Source: JAVBSC01 sp031547305 (GTDB lineage Bacteria > Desulfobacterota > Desulfovibrionia > Desulfovibrionales > Desulfovibrionaceae). Taken from it: 64,000 bases of DNA. Shown here one piece after another: positions 52,903 through 61,765 of this stretch. Position numbers and translations under genes: made by a program. The notes below the pieces were generated by a model. It did not search any database. It saw nothing but the letters and a program-made list of their open reading frames with translations, and was not told where the DNA came from. Each line of letters begins with the position of its first letter. Within the stretch, counting starts at the first letter, position 1. The stretch spans positions 12,154-76,153 of the forward strand of contig JAVBSC010000007.1 in the NCBI GenBank assembly GCA_031547305.1, in the 5' to 3' direction.

Positions 52903-52950
52903 ACCCCGCAAGGCGGGGGGGCAAGGCACGCCCACTCCGGCGCTTTCCGG
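52903..52950 (-). repeat. dispersed repeat family A, copy 3 (partial, inverted)
   Basis: Read on the minus strand it gives GCGCCGGAGTGGGCGTGCCTT and then CCTTGCGGGGTTTGTCATC, matching the 3' halves of 4941-5018 and 11042-11116. The palindromic 5' half is missing. Confidence 0.55.
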
Positions 52951-52953
52951 GCA

Positions 52954-53373
52954 TTAGCTCTTTTTTAAAAGCCCCACAAACCAGTCCGGCGCGGGCACCG
53001 GCCGCCCTTCTTTGTTCACGCAGGCGTGCTGAGTCGCGCCCTGGGCCAGGAGCAGCTCTCTTTCCTGATCGTAAATCTCGTAAACGAAGTTCAGGCTGGC
53101 TTTGCCCCAACGGTCTATGCCGGCCCGGATCTCCAACAGGTTGTCGTAACGGGCCGGGCGACGGTAGCGGCAGGAGGCTTCGCGCACCGGCAGGTACAGC
53201 CCGCGCTCTTCCACACGCGTGTAGGGCATGCCCAGCGCCCGGATGTATTCGTTGCGCGCCCGTTCAAAAAAGTGCAGGTATTCAGCGTAATAGACAACGC
53301 CCATGCAGTCTGTTTCGCCATAGGAGACCCGGTGATTAATCCGGATTTCGGGAACGGGAAAATTCTCGGTCAT
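52954..53373 (-). CDS. YbgC/4-hydroxybenzoyl-CoA thioesterase family hotdog protein
   Basis: 139-aa acyl-CoA thioesterase. The hotdog catalytic segment reads YGETDCMGVVYYAEYLHFFERARNEYIRALG, with the aspartate in the usual position, followed by YLPVREASCRYRRPARYDNLLEI. YbgC-type enzymes hydrolyse short-chain or aromatic acyl-CoAs and are often linked to the Tol-Pal system, though no tol genes are here. Divergent from mltA with 115 bases between. Confidence 0.88.
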   Translation of the reverse strand: MTENFPVPEIRINHRVSYGETDCMGVVYYAEYLHFFERARNEYIRALGMPYTRVEERGLYLPVREASCRYRRPARYDNLLEIRAGIDRWGKASLNFVYEIYDQERELLLAQGATQHACVNKEGRPVPAPDWFVGLLKKS

Positions 53374-53488
53374 AAATTCCTCTTGATCATGCTGCGGTTA
53401 CCCTGCATAACTCCGTAAAACAAAAGTCTCAAGAAGCTATTTCATAATTCGTTACGAAATCAGGATAAGGCTTCTTTCAGGAATCCGC

Positions 53489-54676
53489 ATGCTTAAAAAT
53501 CCCGCCTTTTTCGCCCTGGCCGCCATTTTATCCGCCCTTGCGCTTCTTAACGGCTGCGGCGCCCAGCAGCCTCCTTCCCACGCCAGCCACCCCGGCCTTC
53601 TGGATTCGCCGCAAGGCGGGGCCGGGGCCAAGCTGTTTACCCCCCTGAACGACTACGGCGCATTTGCGGTGCCGGATGAGGAAGCGCTCCGCCTGGCCTC
53701 ATCCCTTTCCCCGTCCGCGCAGGGTCTGGGCGGCTGGAAGGATTTGCGCTTCGCCCTGGAGCAGAGCCTGGCCTTTGCCAAAGCCAGGCCGGCCGGAGAC
53801 TGCGCCCTGGAACGGCCCGGCCTGCGCCTGACCTGGGCGACAATGACCAAAGGGCTGGAACGCCTTATTTACCTGCTGCCATACCTGGATTCCAACCCCT
53901 CCCTGCTGGTGGAGGAGTTCCGCTGGCTGCGCCTGGGGCCGGATTTTTCCTTTACCGGTTATTACGAGCCCACGCTCCGGGCCAGCCGGGTCAAAACCAA
54001 GGAATACAACTACCCGCTCTACCGCCTGCCGCCGGACGTCAAAAACGGCAAGCCCTACTACAGCCGCAACGCCATTGACCGCAAGGGGGCGCTGAACGGC
54101 CGCAAGCTGGAAATAGCCTGGGTGGACAGCGAAACGGACGCCTTTTTTCTGCACGTCCAGGGTTCCGGCCGCCTGGCCTTCCCTGACGGCTCCACCCGCC
54201 ACGTACTCTACGCGGGCAAGAACAACCAGGCCTACAAGTCCCTTGGCCGGCTCATGAAGGAACAGGGCCTGCTGCCGGAAGACAACGTGAACATGCGATC
54301 CATCCGGGCCTGGCTGTCCGCCAATCCGGAACGCCGGGCCGAGCTTTTTGACCAGAATCCCAGCTATGTGTTTTTTAAAGAGGCGACGGCCGGGCCAATC
54401 GGCGGCATGGGCAGGCAGCTCACTCCAAAGGTCAGCCTGGCCGTGGACCGCCGGGTCATCCCGCACGGAGCTATCCTGTTTTTTTCCGTGCCCATGCCGG
54501 ATTCAAAAGGCCTGCACAGCATTCCCTTCCACGGGCTGGGACTGCCACAGGACACCGGCGGGGCCATTAAAGGCAACCGGGTTGACTTTTTTTGCGGGGC
54601 GGGGCCGGAAGCCGCGCACACGGCCGGCTACCTGGACGCCCCGGGCGCCGTGTATATTTTAATCCCGGCAAAATAA
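53489..54676 (+). CDS. mltA: membrane-bound lytic murein transglycosylase A
   Basis: 395-aa outer-membrane lipoprotein cleaving peptidoglycan glycan strands to 1,6-anhydro products. The lipobox ALLNGC lies at about residues 18-23. The MltA domain includes FTGYYEPTLRASRVKTKEYNYPLY and LEIAWVDSETDAFFLHVQGSGRL; the 3D domain has NPSYVFFKEA, AVDRRVIPHGAILFF and GLGLPQDTGGAIKGNRVDFFCG with its catalytic aspartates. AGGA lies 7 bases before the ATG. It appears to be a single-gene unit. Confidence 0.93.
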   Translation: MLKNPAFFALAAILSALALLNGCGAQQPPSHASHPGLLDSPQGGAGAKLFTPLNDYGAFAVPDEEALRLASSLSPSAQGLGGWKDLRFALEQSLAFAKARPAGDCALERPGLRLTWATMTKGLERLIYLLPYLDSNPSLLVEEFRWLRLGPDFSFTGYYEPTLRASRVKTKEYNYPLYRLPPDVKNGKPYYSRNAIDRKGALNGRKLEIAWVDSETDAFFLHVQGSGRLAFPDGSTRHVLYAGKNNQAYKSLGRLMKEQGLLPEDNVNMRSIRAWLSANPERRAELFDQNPSYVFFKEATAGPIGGMGRQLTPKVSLAVDRRVIPHGAILFFSVPMPDSKGLHSIPFHGLGLPQDTGGAIKGNRVDFFCGAGPEAAHTAGYLDAPGAVYILIPAK

Positions 54677-54775
54677 ATATACTCCTTGCACATACTCTCC
54701 GCAGGCGCTATATACGTAACAATTATCATTCAAAGGTGTTGCGCAACCAACGGCAAGACGGCTTTTAGAGCAGGT

Positions 54776-54845
54776 CAACTTTGAGACGTTCGCTTCGGCG
54801 CTTAACGGCGAAACAAGTTTCGCCAGCGTCCGCGCGGCGGCCAGG
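54776..54845 (+). repeat. dispersed repeat family B, copy 3
   Basis: CAACTTTGAGACGTTCGCTT... then the perfect palindrome GGCGAAAC-AA-GTTTCGCC and a GC-rich tail, matching 18298-18372 and 24757-24824. It lies between mltA and a response regulator gene. Confidence 0.7.
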
Positions 54846-54906
54846 TGGGACAGCGCCCGTCCTGGATGGCACGTCAAAGTTGCAATGCCATAATCCCGGA
54901 GGATGT

Positions 54907-55278
54907 ATGAGCGGGAAAAAAATAGTGGTTGTTGACGACGAGCGGCATATCCGCATGTTGTACCAGGAAGAATTGCAGAGCCAGGGATATGAGGTGGCTA
55001 TCTCCGACGGGCAGGAACCGATCCTGGCCCTTGTGGAACGCGAAAAACCGGACGTCGTGATTCTGGACATAAAAATAGGTCCGAATATTTCCGGCCTGGA
55101 TCTGTTGCAGACCATCCGGGCGGCCTGGCCGCATCTGCCGGTTATTCTGAGCACGGCTTACGATAGTTTCCAGCACGATCTTAAATCCATTGCCGCGGAC
55201 TTTTACGTGGTCAAGTCCGTGGAGCTCGGAGAGCTCAAAGACAAGGTGCGCCAGGCTCTGGAAAAAGCCAAAGAATAG
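54907..55278 (+). CDS. single-domain response regulator
   Basis: 123-aa CheY-like receiver with no output domain. KIVVVDDERHIRMLYQEEL gives the acidic pocket, VVILDIKIG the phosphoacceptor aspartate, STAYDSF the Ser/Thr switch and VVKSVELGEL the lysine region (K followed by S rather than P). ATG 54907 has GGAGG upstream; a 42-codon extension across repeat family B is excluded. It is 97 bases before the histidine kinase and should pass phosphate to or from it. Confidence 0.87.
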   Translation: MSGKKIVVVDDERHIRMLYQEELQSQGYEVAISDGQEPILALVEREKPDVVILDIKIGPNISGLDLLQTIRAAWPHLPVILSTAYDSFQHDLKSIAADFYVVKSVELGELKDKVRQALEKAKE

Positions 55279-55375
55279 CCCCCGGCTTTGCCGTAACGTT
55301 TGACAAGGCGCGCCCTGTGGAGCATATCCGTGGGGCGCGCTCTTTATATGTTTTCCATTTTCGGAGTTTTCAGCC

Positions 55376-57154
55376 ATGCCCGGACGTCCGCCCCAAAACA
55401 GCCGAAACAACAGGGATCTGGTAAACCGCAATATCTACAAAGGTATCGCTATTGCCGCGCTTATCCCTCTGGCGGCGGTGCTGGCGGTCATGCACCTGCA
55501 ACTGACCGAAACCTTCACGCGCATCGCCCACCGGCAGATGGACGTCGTCGTCACGGAAAACGCCCAAAAACTGAACAGCTTCGTCACCGAGCGTCTGGCC
55601 GGTCTGCACCTGATCGCGGAAAGCCAGTCCCCGGCCTACCTGAACAAGGCCCAGCTTTTCCGCTTTCTGGAGCAAATGCGCAGAACGCATGGCGAAGGCT
55701 ACCTGGAGTTGGCCCTGCTGAACGAAGAGGGTAAAACCGTGGCCAGAGTCGGCTCTTCCGCGCCGGAGGATCCAAACAAGGAAAAGCCGCCCTTCAATTC
55801 CGCATCCAGGGACTATGTTTCCGACTTGTATTGGGCCAAGCCCACTCAACCTTATATTTTTTTGTACGTGGAAATGCCGGAGGGCGAACGCTCCTGGATT
55901 TTACGCGCCGCGACGGATGCCTCCCCGGTGCTCCGCAGCCTTGAAGATCTGCGCCTGGGCGCCACCGGCGTGCTGGGGCTGCTGAACCGTTCCGGCCGGC
56001 TGGAACCCCTCATGAATCGCGAGCGTTTTCCGTCGGACCAGGATCTGGCCGCCCTGCTGAACTCCGGGACAGGCTCCGTCGCTCCGGGAAAATCCGGCGT
56101 GCTGGAGCATAACGGCGTTCTCTACGCCATGTCCCGGCAGATCGACGGCGAATGGACCATGATCCTGCGCCAGGACAAAGACGAAGCCCTGGCTCCGCTG
56201 CATTCCTCGCAAAAAACCCTGCTTCTGGTCCTGGGCGCGGTAAGCTTGGTCATGCTCGGCCTAGCCTTTTTCATGGCCCGGCGCATTGTCGGCCAGGTGG
56301 ACAGGATGGAAAAGGAAAACGATGCCCTGAACTCCCAACTGCTGGAAGCCGGCAAGCTCGGGGCGCTGGGCGAGATGGCCGCCGGCGTGGCCCATGAAAT
56401 AAACAATCCCCTGGCCATTATGATGGAAGAAGCTGGCTGGATTGAAGACCTGCTTCAGGATATGCCCAAGGACAGCAATACTCAGGAAATCACCCGTGCC
56501 GCCGGGCAGATCGCCAGGCAGGCGGGCCGCTGCCGCACTATTACCCACAAGCTGCTGTCTTTTGCCCGCAAAGCGGACCACGAGGCCAAGGACGTCTCAC
56601 TCAACTCGGTGATCCGGGAAATAGTCGGCCTCATGGCTCCACGCACCCAGACTTCCGGAATCCGCCTGAACCTGAACCTGGACCGCAACATTCCGCCTGT
56701 GCACGCCGCACCGGCGGAACTCCAGCAAATCCTCTTGAACCTGCTGAACAACGCCTTTGACGCCCTGGAGGGCAAAAGCGCCGGAACTGTCCGTTTGTCC
56801 ACGGCCATGGAGGGCGCGCGCTTCATCGTGCTCACCGTGGCGGACAACGGGCCGGGCATTCCGCCCAAGGTGCTGACGCGCATTTACGAGCCCTTCTTCA
56901 CCACCAAGCCCGTGGGCAAGGGCACCGGTCTGGGGCTGTCCATCTGCTATGGCCTGGTGCACCAGATGGGCGGAGAAATCAGCGTGGACAGCGCGGTCGG
57001 GCGCGGCACGGCCATTCAAGTGCTTTTGCCCGTCGCCCCGGCCCAGGTCAGCAACCTGGCGGACGCCCGCCTGGCCGCCACGGCCGACGCGGTGCGTCAG
57101 GCCGCGGAAAGCGCCGCCGCCCAAGCGGACGCAAAGCCGAACAAGCCGGAATGA
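55376..57154 (+). CDS. membrane sensor histidine kinase
   Basis: 592 aa. Two membrane helices (about 22-42 and 283-303) bracket a periplasmic dCache-like sensor of about 240 residues. A short coiled coil leads into the HisKA domain, whose phospho-accepting histidine is in GVAHEINNPLAIMMEEAG, then the HATPase domain with LLNNAFDALEGK (N box), VADNGPGIPPKV (G1) and KGTGLGLSICYG (G2). The NtrB/PAS-kinase-like HEINNPL form is typical of partners of sigma-54 response regulators, but both receivers here lack AAA+ domains. It is followed by a second receiver gene 4 bases on. Confidence 0.9.
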   Translation: MPGRPPQNSRNNRDLVNRNIYKGIAIAALIPLAAVLAVMHLQLTETFTRIAHRQMDVVVTENAQKLNSFVTERLAGLHLIAESQSPAYLNKAQLFRFLEQMRRTHGEGYLELALLNEEGKTVARVGSSAPEDPNKEKPPFNSASRDYVSDLYWAKPTQPYIFLYVEMPEGERSWILRAATDASPVLRSLEDLRLGATGVLGLLNRSGRLEPLMNRERFPSDQDLAALLNSGTGSVAPGKSGVLEHNGVLYAMSRQIDGEWTMILRQDKDEALAPLHSSQKTLLLVLGAVSLVMLGLAFFMARRIVGQVDRMEKENDALNSQLLEAGKLGALGEMAAGVAHEINNPLAIMMEEAGWIEDLLQDMPKDSNTQEITRAAGQIARQAGRCRTITHKLLSFARKADHEAKDVSLNSVIREIVGLMAPRTQTSGIRLNLNLDRNIPPVHAAPAELQQILLNLLNNAFDALEGKSAGTVRLSTAMEGARFIVLTVADNGPGIPPKVLTRIYEPFFTTKPVGKGTGLGLSICYGLVHQMGGEISVDSAVGRGTAIQVLLPVAPAQVSNLADARLAATADAVRQAAESAAAQADAKPNKPE

Positions 57155-57158
57155 ACAC

Positions 57159-57587
57159 GTGGACGCAACCTTAAAAGTACTGCTCATAGACGAGGACCGC
57201 AATTTTACCGCCGTGCTGGGCAAACGGCTGGCCCGCCGGGGAATAAAAACAGAGGCCGCCAATTCCCCGCAACGGACCCTGGCCGCCCTGCGCCTGGGCG
57301 CCTACGATCTGGCCATTATGGACGTAAAGCAAAAAGCGCTTGACGGCCTGGAATTTTTACGGGTACTTCGTAAAATGGAACCGGACATGCCCGTACTCGT
57401 ACTCACCGGGCACGCTTCGGTTCACGAGGCGCGCGAAGCCATGCGGCGCGGGGCCTGCGGCTATCTGCTCAAGCCCTATGACTTTGAAGAGCTGCTGCTC
57501 CGGCTGCGGGAATCCGCGGCCGGAATTCTGTCCGAGGCGCTTTTTCCCAAAGCCACGGACGGTTCCGGACCCGGCCCGGAAAGCTGA
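57159..57587 (+). CDS. response regulator receiver protein
   Basis: 142-aa receiver with a short C-terminal extension. VLLIDEDRNFTAVLGKRL gives the acidic residues, LAIMDVKQKALDGLEFL the phosphoacceptor, VLTGHASVHEA the switch threonine and YLLKPYDFEELL the lysine-proline. The start is a GTG (57159), 4 bases after the kinase stop; no better start in frame keeps the receiver intact. The tail (about 118-142) is too short for a DNA-binding domain. Confidence 0.82.
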   Translation: MDATLKVLLIDEDRNFTAVLGKRLARRGIKTEAANSPQRTLAALRLGAYDLAIMDVKQKALDGLEFLRVLRKMEPDMPVLVLTGHASVHEAREAMRRGACGYLLKPYDFEELLLRLRESAAGILSEALFPKATDGSGPGPES

Positions 57588-57612
57588 ATTAACCCGCCGG
57601 CAAGAAAATACT

Positions 57613-58248
57613 ATGCCTGAACTGAATTTCGCGGCCAAGATGCAGCTTATCTCCCTGGCCTTCATCCCCACCCTGCTGGGCATGATCTGCCACGAAGTGG
57701 CGCACGGATGGACCGCCTACAAACTGGGAGATCCCACGGCCAAACGCCTGGGCCGCCTTACCCTGAACCCGATTCCGCACCTGGACATTCTGGGTTCCCT
57801 GCTCTTTGTGCTCACGGCCGTGGCCAGTCCATTCATTCTGGGCTGGGCCAAACCCGTGCCCGTGGACCCGCGCTACTTCCGCAACCCCAGGCACGGAATG
57901 ATGCTGGTTTCCGTGGCCGGCCCGTTCACCAACATCCTCCTGGCCATCCTCTGGGCCTTTGGCGTGCATTTCCTGCCAACCCCAATCCTGCGCGACGTGG
58001 CCTACCTGGGCGTGCAGATCAACTGCACCCTGGCCTTTTTCAACCTTCTGCCCATACCGCCCCTGGACGGAAGCCACATCCTGGGCGGCCTGCTGCCGGC
58101 CTCCATGGCCCGGCCATACTACAACATAGGCCGCTACGGCATGCTCATAATCCTGGTCATGCTGGCTACCAACATATTCAGCAAAATCATGTACCCTATA
58201 ATCATCGGCTCCATGGACGTGATCTTGACAATGACCAAATTTCATTAA
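57613..58248 (+). CDS. site-2 protease-like M50 membrane metalloprotease
   Basis: 211-aa minimal M50 protein (FtsH-independent, no PDZ or CBS domain). The zinc motif HEVAHGW lies near residue 27 and the second metal ligand in LLPIPPLDGSHILGG, about five membrane segments in all. Short M50 proteins of this type sit in many Desulfovibrio genomes next to trpS. It starts 25 bases after the receiver gene. Substrate unknown. Confidence 0.87.
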   Translation: MPELNFAAKMQLISLAFIPTLLGMICHEVAHGWTAYKLGDPTAKRLGRLTLNPIPHLDILGSLLFVLTAVASPFILGWAKPVPVDPRYFRNPRHGMMLVSVAGPFTNILLAILWAFGVHFLPTPILRDVAYLGVQINCTLAFFNLLPIPPLDGSHILGGLLPASMARPYYNIGRYGMLIILVMLATNIFSKIMYPIIIGSMDVILTMTKFH

Positions 58249-58574
58249 AATATGGCGGACTGATTTGATTAATTGAGTGGTGCCGTCCGACTTTTTTTCA
58301 CTCCTCGGCCGCGTTGATACGAAATGGGTAAAGGCCATTTCACGCGGCCGGCATCGCTTCAAAGCGCTACCGCGCCTGCCGCGCGGCCTAAGGCATTACT
58401 TGCCAGTCACGAGGCTGACCGGGCTCCCTTCCAGGCCGGGGCGTTTTCCGCTTTGCGGAAACCGCCCCGGCCTGGAAGGGGTCCAAGGGGTTAGCCACTT
58501 GGCAGAGGGGGTATGGAAGACTGAGTCCCCCAATCTGAACAAAGATAGCTTTATATAATAAATTCGGAGGATCA
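58249..58574. other. gene-free stretch with a very long hairpin
   Basis: The 326 bases between the M50 gene and trpS hold the hairpin described at 58426-58480 and GC-rich sequence resembling the tract near glyQ (GGGGTCCAAGGGG-type). No gene or promoter could be confidently assigned. Confidence 0.4.
58426..58480 (+). repeat. 26-bp near-perfect hairpin upstream of trpS
   Basis: CCCTTCCAGGCCGGGGCG (58426-58443) pairs perfectly with 58463-58480, and the interior TTTCCGC/GCGGAAA extends the stem past one mismatch to a 3-base loop. It lies 95 bases before trpS in the leader, with no T-run. Confidence 0.6.
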
Positions 58575-59573
58575 ATGACCAAATCTCAAGTGGAAGTTCG
58601 CGCGTTTTCCGGCATGCGGCCCACGGGGCCGCTGCACCTGGGGCATTATTTCGGAGCCCTGATAAACTGGGTGAAAATGCAGGATGAGATGCCATCCTTT
58701 TTTTCCGTGGTGGACTGGCACGCATTGACCAGTGATTACGCGGACACCAGCCGGGTCAGGGAATTTTCCATGGAAATGGTCAAGGACTGGATAAGCGCGG
58801 GTGTGGACCCGGAAAAGTCGACCATCTTCACGCAATCCTGGGTCAAGGAAACCGCCGAGCTGCACCTGCTGCTCTCCATGCTCACTCCGCTGGGCTGGCT
58901 GGAGCGCTGCCCCACTTACAAGGAGCAGCTCCAGCAGATTACCAACAAGGATTTATCCACTTACGGCTTTTTGGGCTACCCGGTGCTGATGACTTCGGAC
59001 ATTCTGACCTGCCGGGCCAAGTGGGTGCCGGTAGGCCAGGACCAGTTGCCGCACCTGGAGCTGGCAAGGGAAATAACCCGGCGCTTCAACGGCTTTTACG
59101 GCGAGTTTTTTCCGGAGCCGGAAGCCCGCCTTACCGCCGCGGCCAAGTGTCCGGGCCTGGACGGGCGTAAAATGTCCAAAAGCTACAACAACTCCATATA
59201 TTTAAAAGAAAGCATGGAGGAGATCACCCCCAAGGTGCGCGGAATGCTTACGGACCCGGCCCGCTTGCGCAGAACGGATCCCGGCTCGCCGGACGTGTGT
59301 AACCTGTACCCGTACCACGATCTGCTCACGGACGAGGCCACCAGGGCGGAAATCCGCAAAGGCTGCACCAGCGCGGATCTGGGCTGCGTGGACTGTAAAA
59401 AGATCCTGCTCAAGGGCTTGGAAAAATTCCTGGCCCCGCTGCACGAGCGCCGCGCCGCCCTGGAGGCCCACCCCGGCCGGTTGCGGGAAATCCTGGAGGA
59501 AGGCACGAAAAAAGCCCGGCTTGAGGCCAGGCTCACTCTGGAAGGCGCCAGGGAGTTGATGCGCCTGCCATGA
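58575..59573 (+). CDS. trpS: tryptophanyl-tRNA synthetase
   Basis: 332-aa class I synthetase. FSGMRPTGPLHLGHYFGAL contains the HIGH-type signature (HLGH) and KMSKSYNNSIYL the KMSKS loop. LTSDILTCRAKWVPVGQDQLPHLEL is also conserved. The C-terminal anticodon region has TSADLGCVDCKKILL. CGGAGG precedes the ATG. It overlaps the HicB-like gene by 4 bases (ATGA). Confidence 0.95.
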   Translation: MTKSQVEVRAFSGMRPTGPLHLGHYFGALINWVKMQDEMPSFFSVVDWHALTSDYADTSRVREFSMEMVKDWISAGVDPEKSTIFTQSWVKETAELHLLLSMLTPLGWLERCPTYKEQLQQITNKDLSTYGFLGYPVLMTSDILTCRAKWVPVGQDQLPHLELAREITRRFNGFYGEFFPEPEARLTAAAKCPGLDGRKMSKSYNNSIYLKESMEEITPKVRGMLTDPARLRRTDPGSPDVCNLYPYHDLLTDEATRAEIRKGCTSADLGCVDCKKILLKGLEKFLAPLHERRAALEAHPGRLREILEEGTKKARLEARLTLEGARELMRLP

Positions 59574-59956
59574 AGTACTCTGTTTCCATTTTCTGGAGCG
59601 AAAAACGGCAAAAATTCGTGGCACTGGTGCCGGAGTTCGCCAACTTGCACGCTTTTGGCGATTCCCAGGAGCAGGCCGCGGCCCAGGCCGCCCTGCTCCT
59701 GGAAAGCCTGCTGGAAGGCCTGGCCGAGGAAGGCGCCGCCCCGCCGGAGCCGCGCCTTTTGCCGGAGCACAGCGGCCAGGTGCGGCTGAACCTGCCCAAA
59801 ACCCTGCACACCAGGCTTGTTCTGGAGGCGGAACGCCAGGGCGTGCCCCTGGAGGCGCACATTACGGCCATTCTAAGCCGCGAACAGGGCGAGTCGGATA
59901 CGCTGAAAAAGCTTGAGGCCAGGGTGGCCCGCCTGGAAGAAACCCCCGGGAACTAG
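59570..59956 (+). CDS. HicB-like protein with ribbon-helix-helix-type C-terminus
   Basis: 128 aa. The N-terminal half (KYSVSIFWSEKRQKFVALVPEFANLHAFGDSQEQA) has the partially RNase H-like fold of HicB antitoxins; the C-terminal half (VRLNLPKTLHTRLVLEAERQGVPLEAHI) matches a ribbon-helix-helix DNA-binding segment. No hicA toxin is adjacent. It overlaps trpS by 4 bases, so it is translated with it; it may be a domesticated regulator. The end is a short coiled coil. Confidence 0.72.
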   Translation: MKYSVSIFWSEKRQKFVALVPEFANLHAFGDSQEQAAAQAALLLESLLEGLAEEGAAPPEPRLLPEHSGQVRLNLPKTLHTRLVLEAERQGVPLEAHITAILSREQGESDTLKKLEARVARLEETPGN

Positions 59957-60037
59957 GGCCCGCCGCCTTTACTTTTACGGTCAAATAGCGCAAGAACGTT
60001 TTACTTTATCCATAAATAACATTCCGGAAGCAGATCG

Positions 60038-61102
60038 ATGATTCGCATTGCGGGCTTGGAAAAAAGCTACGGCCAGACGCCGGTGCTCAGGGACATAAGC
60101 CTGGAGGTCGAAGCCGGCGAGGTTTACGGCATCGTTGGTCATTCCGGGGCGGGCAAGTCCACCCTGCTGCGCTGCCTGAACGGCCTGGAAGGCTACCAGA
60201 AGGGCAGCGTCCGGGTTATGGGCCGGGAAGTCAGGGATTTGAGCCGCAAGGGCCTGCTTGAGCTGCGCCGCGAAATGGGCATGATCTTCCAGACCTTCAG
60301 CCTGATGTCCCGCAAGAACGTCTTTCAGAATGTAGCATTTCCTCTGGAAGTCTGGGATCTTGGATTTGTGGACAAATGCGGGATGCTTCTTAATGCCTTG
60401 GACCCGTATTCCGGCAAGGTGCGGCAAAAGCTGGCCCTTTTGCGCGAAGTCTGGCGCGCGGCCGGAGCCAGGCGGGAAGCCAGGGTCATGGAGCTGCTGG
60501 AGCTGGTGGGCCTGGCGGACAAGCGTAACGAGCGCATCCAGAACCTGAGCGGCGGGCAGAAGCAGCGCGTGGGCATTGCCAGAGCCCTGGCCCTGAACCC
60601 GAAAATCCTGCTCTGCGACGAAGCCACGTCCGCCCTGGACCCCAAGACCACCAGCTCCATTCTGGATTTGCTCCGGGACATCAACCAGCGCCTGGGCCTG
60701 ACCATCATCATGGTCACGCACCAGATGGAAGTGGTCAAGCGCCTCTGCCACCGCATGCTGCTGCTGGACGCGGGCCTGACACAGGGCCTGGGCCGGACGG
60801 ATTCCCTGTTCCTGCACCCCACCCCGGGCTTGAAAAAACTTATTGAGGAAGAATACGCCCTGATCCCCTCTGGCACCAACATCCGGCTGATCTTCCCGCG
60901 CGAGCTTTCGCAGCAGAGCACGGTGACCAGCATGGCCAGGGAGCTGGACATAAATTTTTCCATTGTGGGGGGGCGTCTGGAACGTTACCTGGACGACATG
61001 CTGGGTTTTCTGATCATCAACGTGGACGACGCCCACCTGGACTTGGTCCTGGAATACCTGCAAGCCAAAAAGCTGTTCTGGGAGGTGCTGGACGATGCTT
61101 AA
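60038..61102 (+). CDS. metN: methionine ABC transporter ATP-binding protein
   Basis: 354-aa ATPase of the MetNIQ importer. Walker A GHSGAGKST, signature LSGGQKQRVGIARAL and Walker B ILLCDEATSALDP are intact; a C-terminal NIL/ACT-like domain (about 265-354) could sense methionine. Between NVAFPLEV and RVMELLELV there is an insertion of about 35 residues (WDLGFVDKCGML...) not usual in MetN. It overlaps metI by 8 bases. Confidence 0.9.
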   Translation: MIRIAGLEKSYGQTPVLRDISLEVEAGEVYGIVGHSGAGKSTLLRCLNGLEGYQKGSVRVMGREVRDLSRKGLLELRREMGMIFQTFSLMSRKNVFQNVAFPLEVWDLGFVDKCGMLLNALDPYSGKVRQKLALLREVWRAAGARREARVMELLELVGLADKRNERIQNLSGGQKQRVGIARALALNPKILLCDEATSALDPKTTSSILDLLRDINQRLGLTIIMVTHQMEVVKRLCHRMLLLDAGLTQGLGRTDSLFLHPTPGLKKLIEEEYALIPSGTNIRLIFPRELSQQSTVTSMARELDINFSIVGGRLERYLDDMLGFLIINVDDAHLDLVLEYLQAKKLFWEVLDDA

Positions 61103-61730
61103 CGAACTTCTGGCCGCCCTGCTGGAAACCCTGTACATGGTGGCGGCTTCCACGGCTTTTTCCCTGATTCTGGGCTTCGGCCTGGCCGTGCTGATGATCC
61201 AGACCGGGCCGCACGGCCTCAGGCCGAATCCCAGAGTTTACGCAGTGCTGGACGTGCTGGTCAACCTGCTGCGCTCCTTCCCCTTTATCATCCTGCTGGT
61301 GGCCATAATTCCCTTTACCCGCCTGGTGGTGGGCACCACCATCGGCAGCACGGCCGCCATAGTGCCCCTGACCATAGCGGCCGCTCCCTTTGTGGGGCGC
61401 ATCCTGGAAGCCAGCTTCCTTGAAGTGGACCGGGGTGTGGTGGAAGCGGCCCGCTCCTTTGGGGCCACGGACATGCAGGTCATCTTCCGGGTCATGCTCA
61501 AAGAGGCCCTGCCCTCAATCATCCTGAACGTGGCCGTAGTGGCCATCACCCTGCTGGGCTATTCCGCCATGGCCGGCATGGTTGGCGGCGGCGGCCTGGG
61601 GGATCTTGCCATCAAGTACGGCTACATCCGCTACGATACTCTGGTGATGATCCTTTCCGTGGTGCTGCTGGTGGGCATTGTGCAGTGCATCCAGAGTTTC
61701 GGCAATTTCCTGTACAGAAAACTGCGATAA
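61095..61730 (+). CDS. metI: methionine ABC transporter permease
   Basis: 211-aa inner-membrane permease with about five helices. The EAA loop is VEAARSFGATDMQVIFRVMLKEALPSIIL, and GYSAMAGMVGGGGLGDLAIKYGY is the family C-terminal signature. It overlaps metN by 8 bases and is followed by metQ after 35 bases. Confidence 0.94.
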   Translation: MLNELLAALLETLYMVAASTAFSLILGFGLAVLMIQTGPHGLRPNPRVYAVLDVLVNLLRSFPFIILLVAIIPFTRLVVGTTIGSTAAIVPLTIAAAPFVGRILEASFLEVDRGVVEAARSFGATDMQVIFRVMLKEALPSIILNVAVVAITLLGYSAMAGMVGGGGLGDLAIKYGYIRYDTLVMILSVVLLVGIVQCIQSFGNFLYRKLR

Positions 61731-61765
61731 TATATAATTTAAAAAACAGTACCCAAGGAGTGACC

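Noticed and set aside
54781..54906. 42-codon extension of the first receiver protein
   Set aside because: It consists of repeat family B; GGAGG and the receiver start support ATG 54907.
59957..60037. SAM or methionine riboswitch before metN
   Set aside because: The spacer is only 81 bases with no recognisable conserved riboswitch structure.
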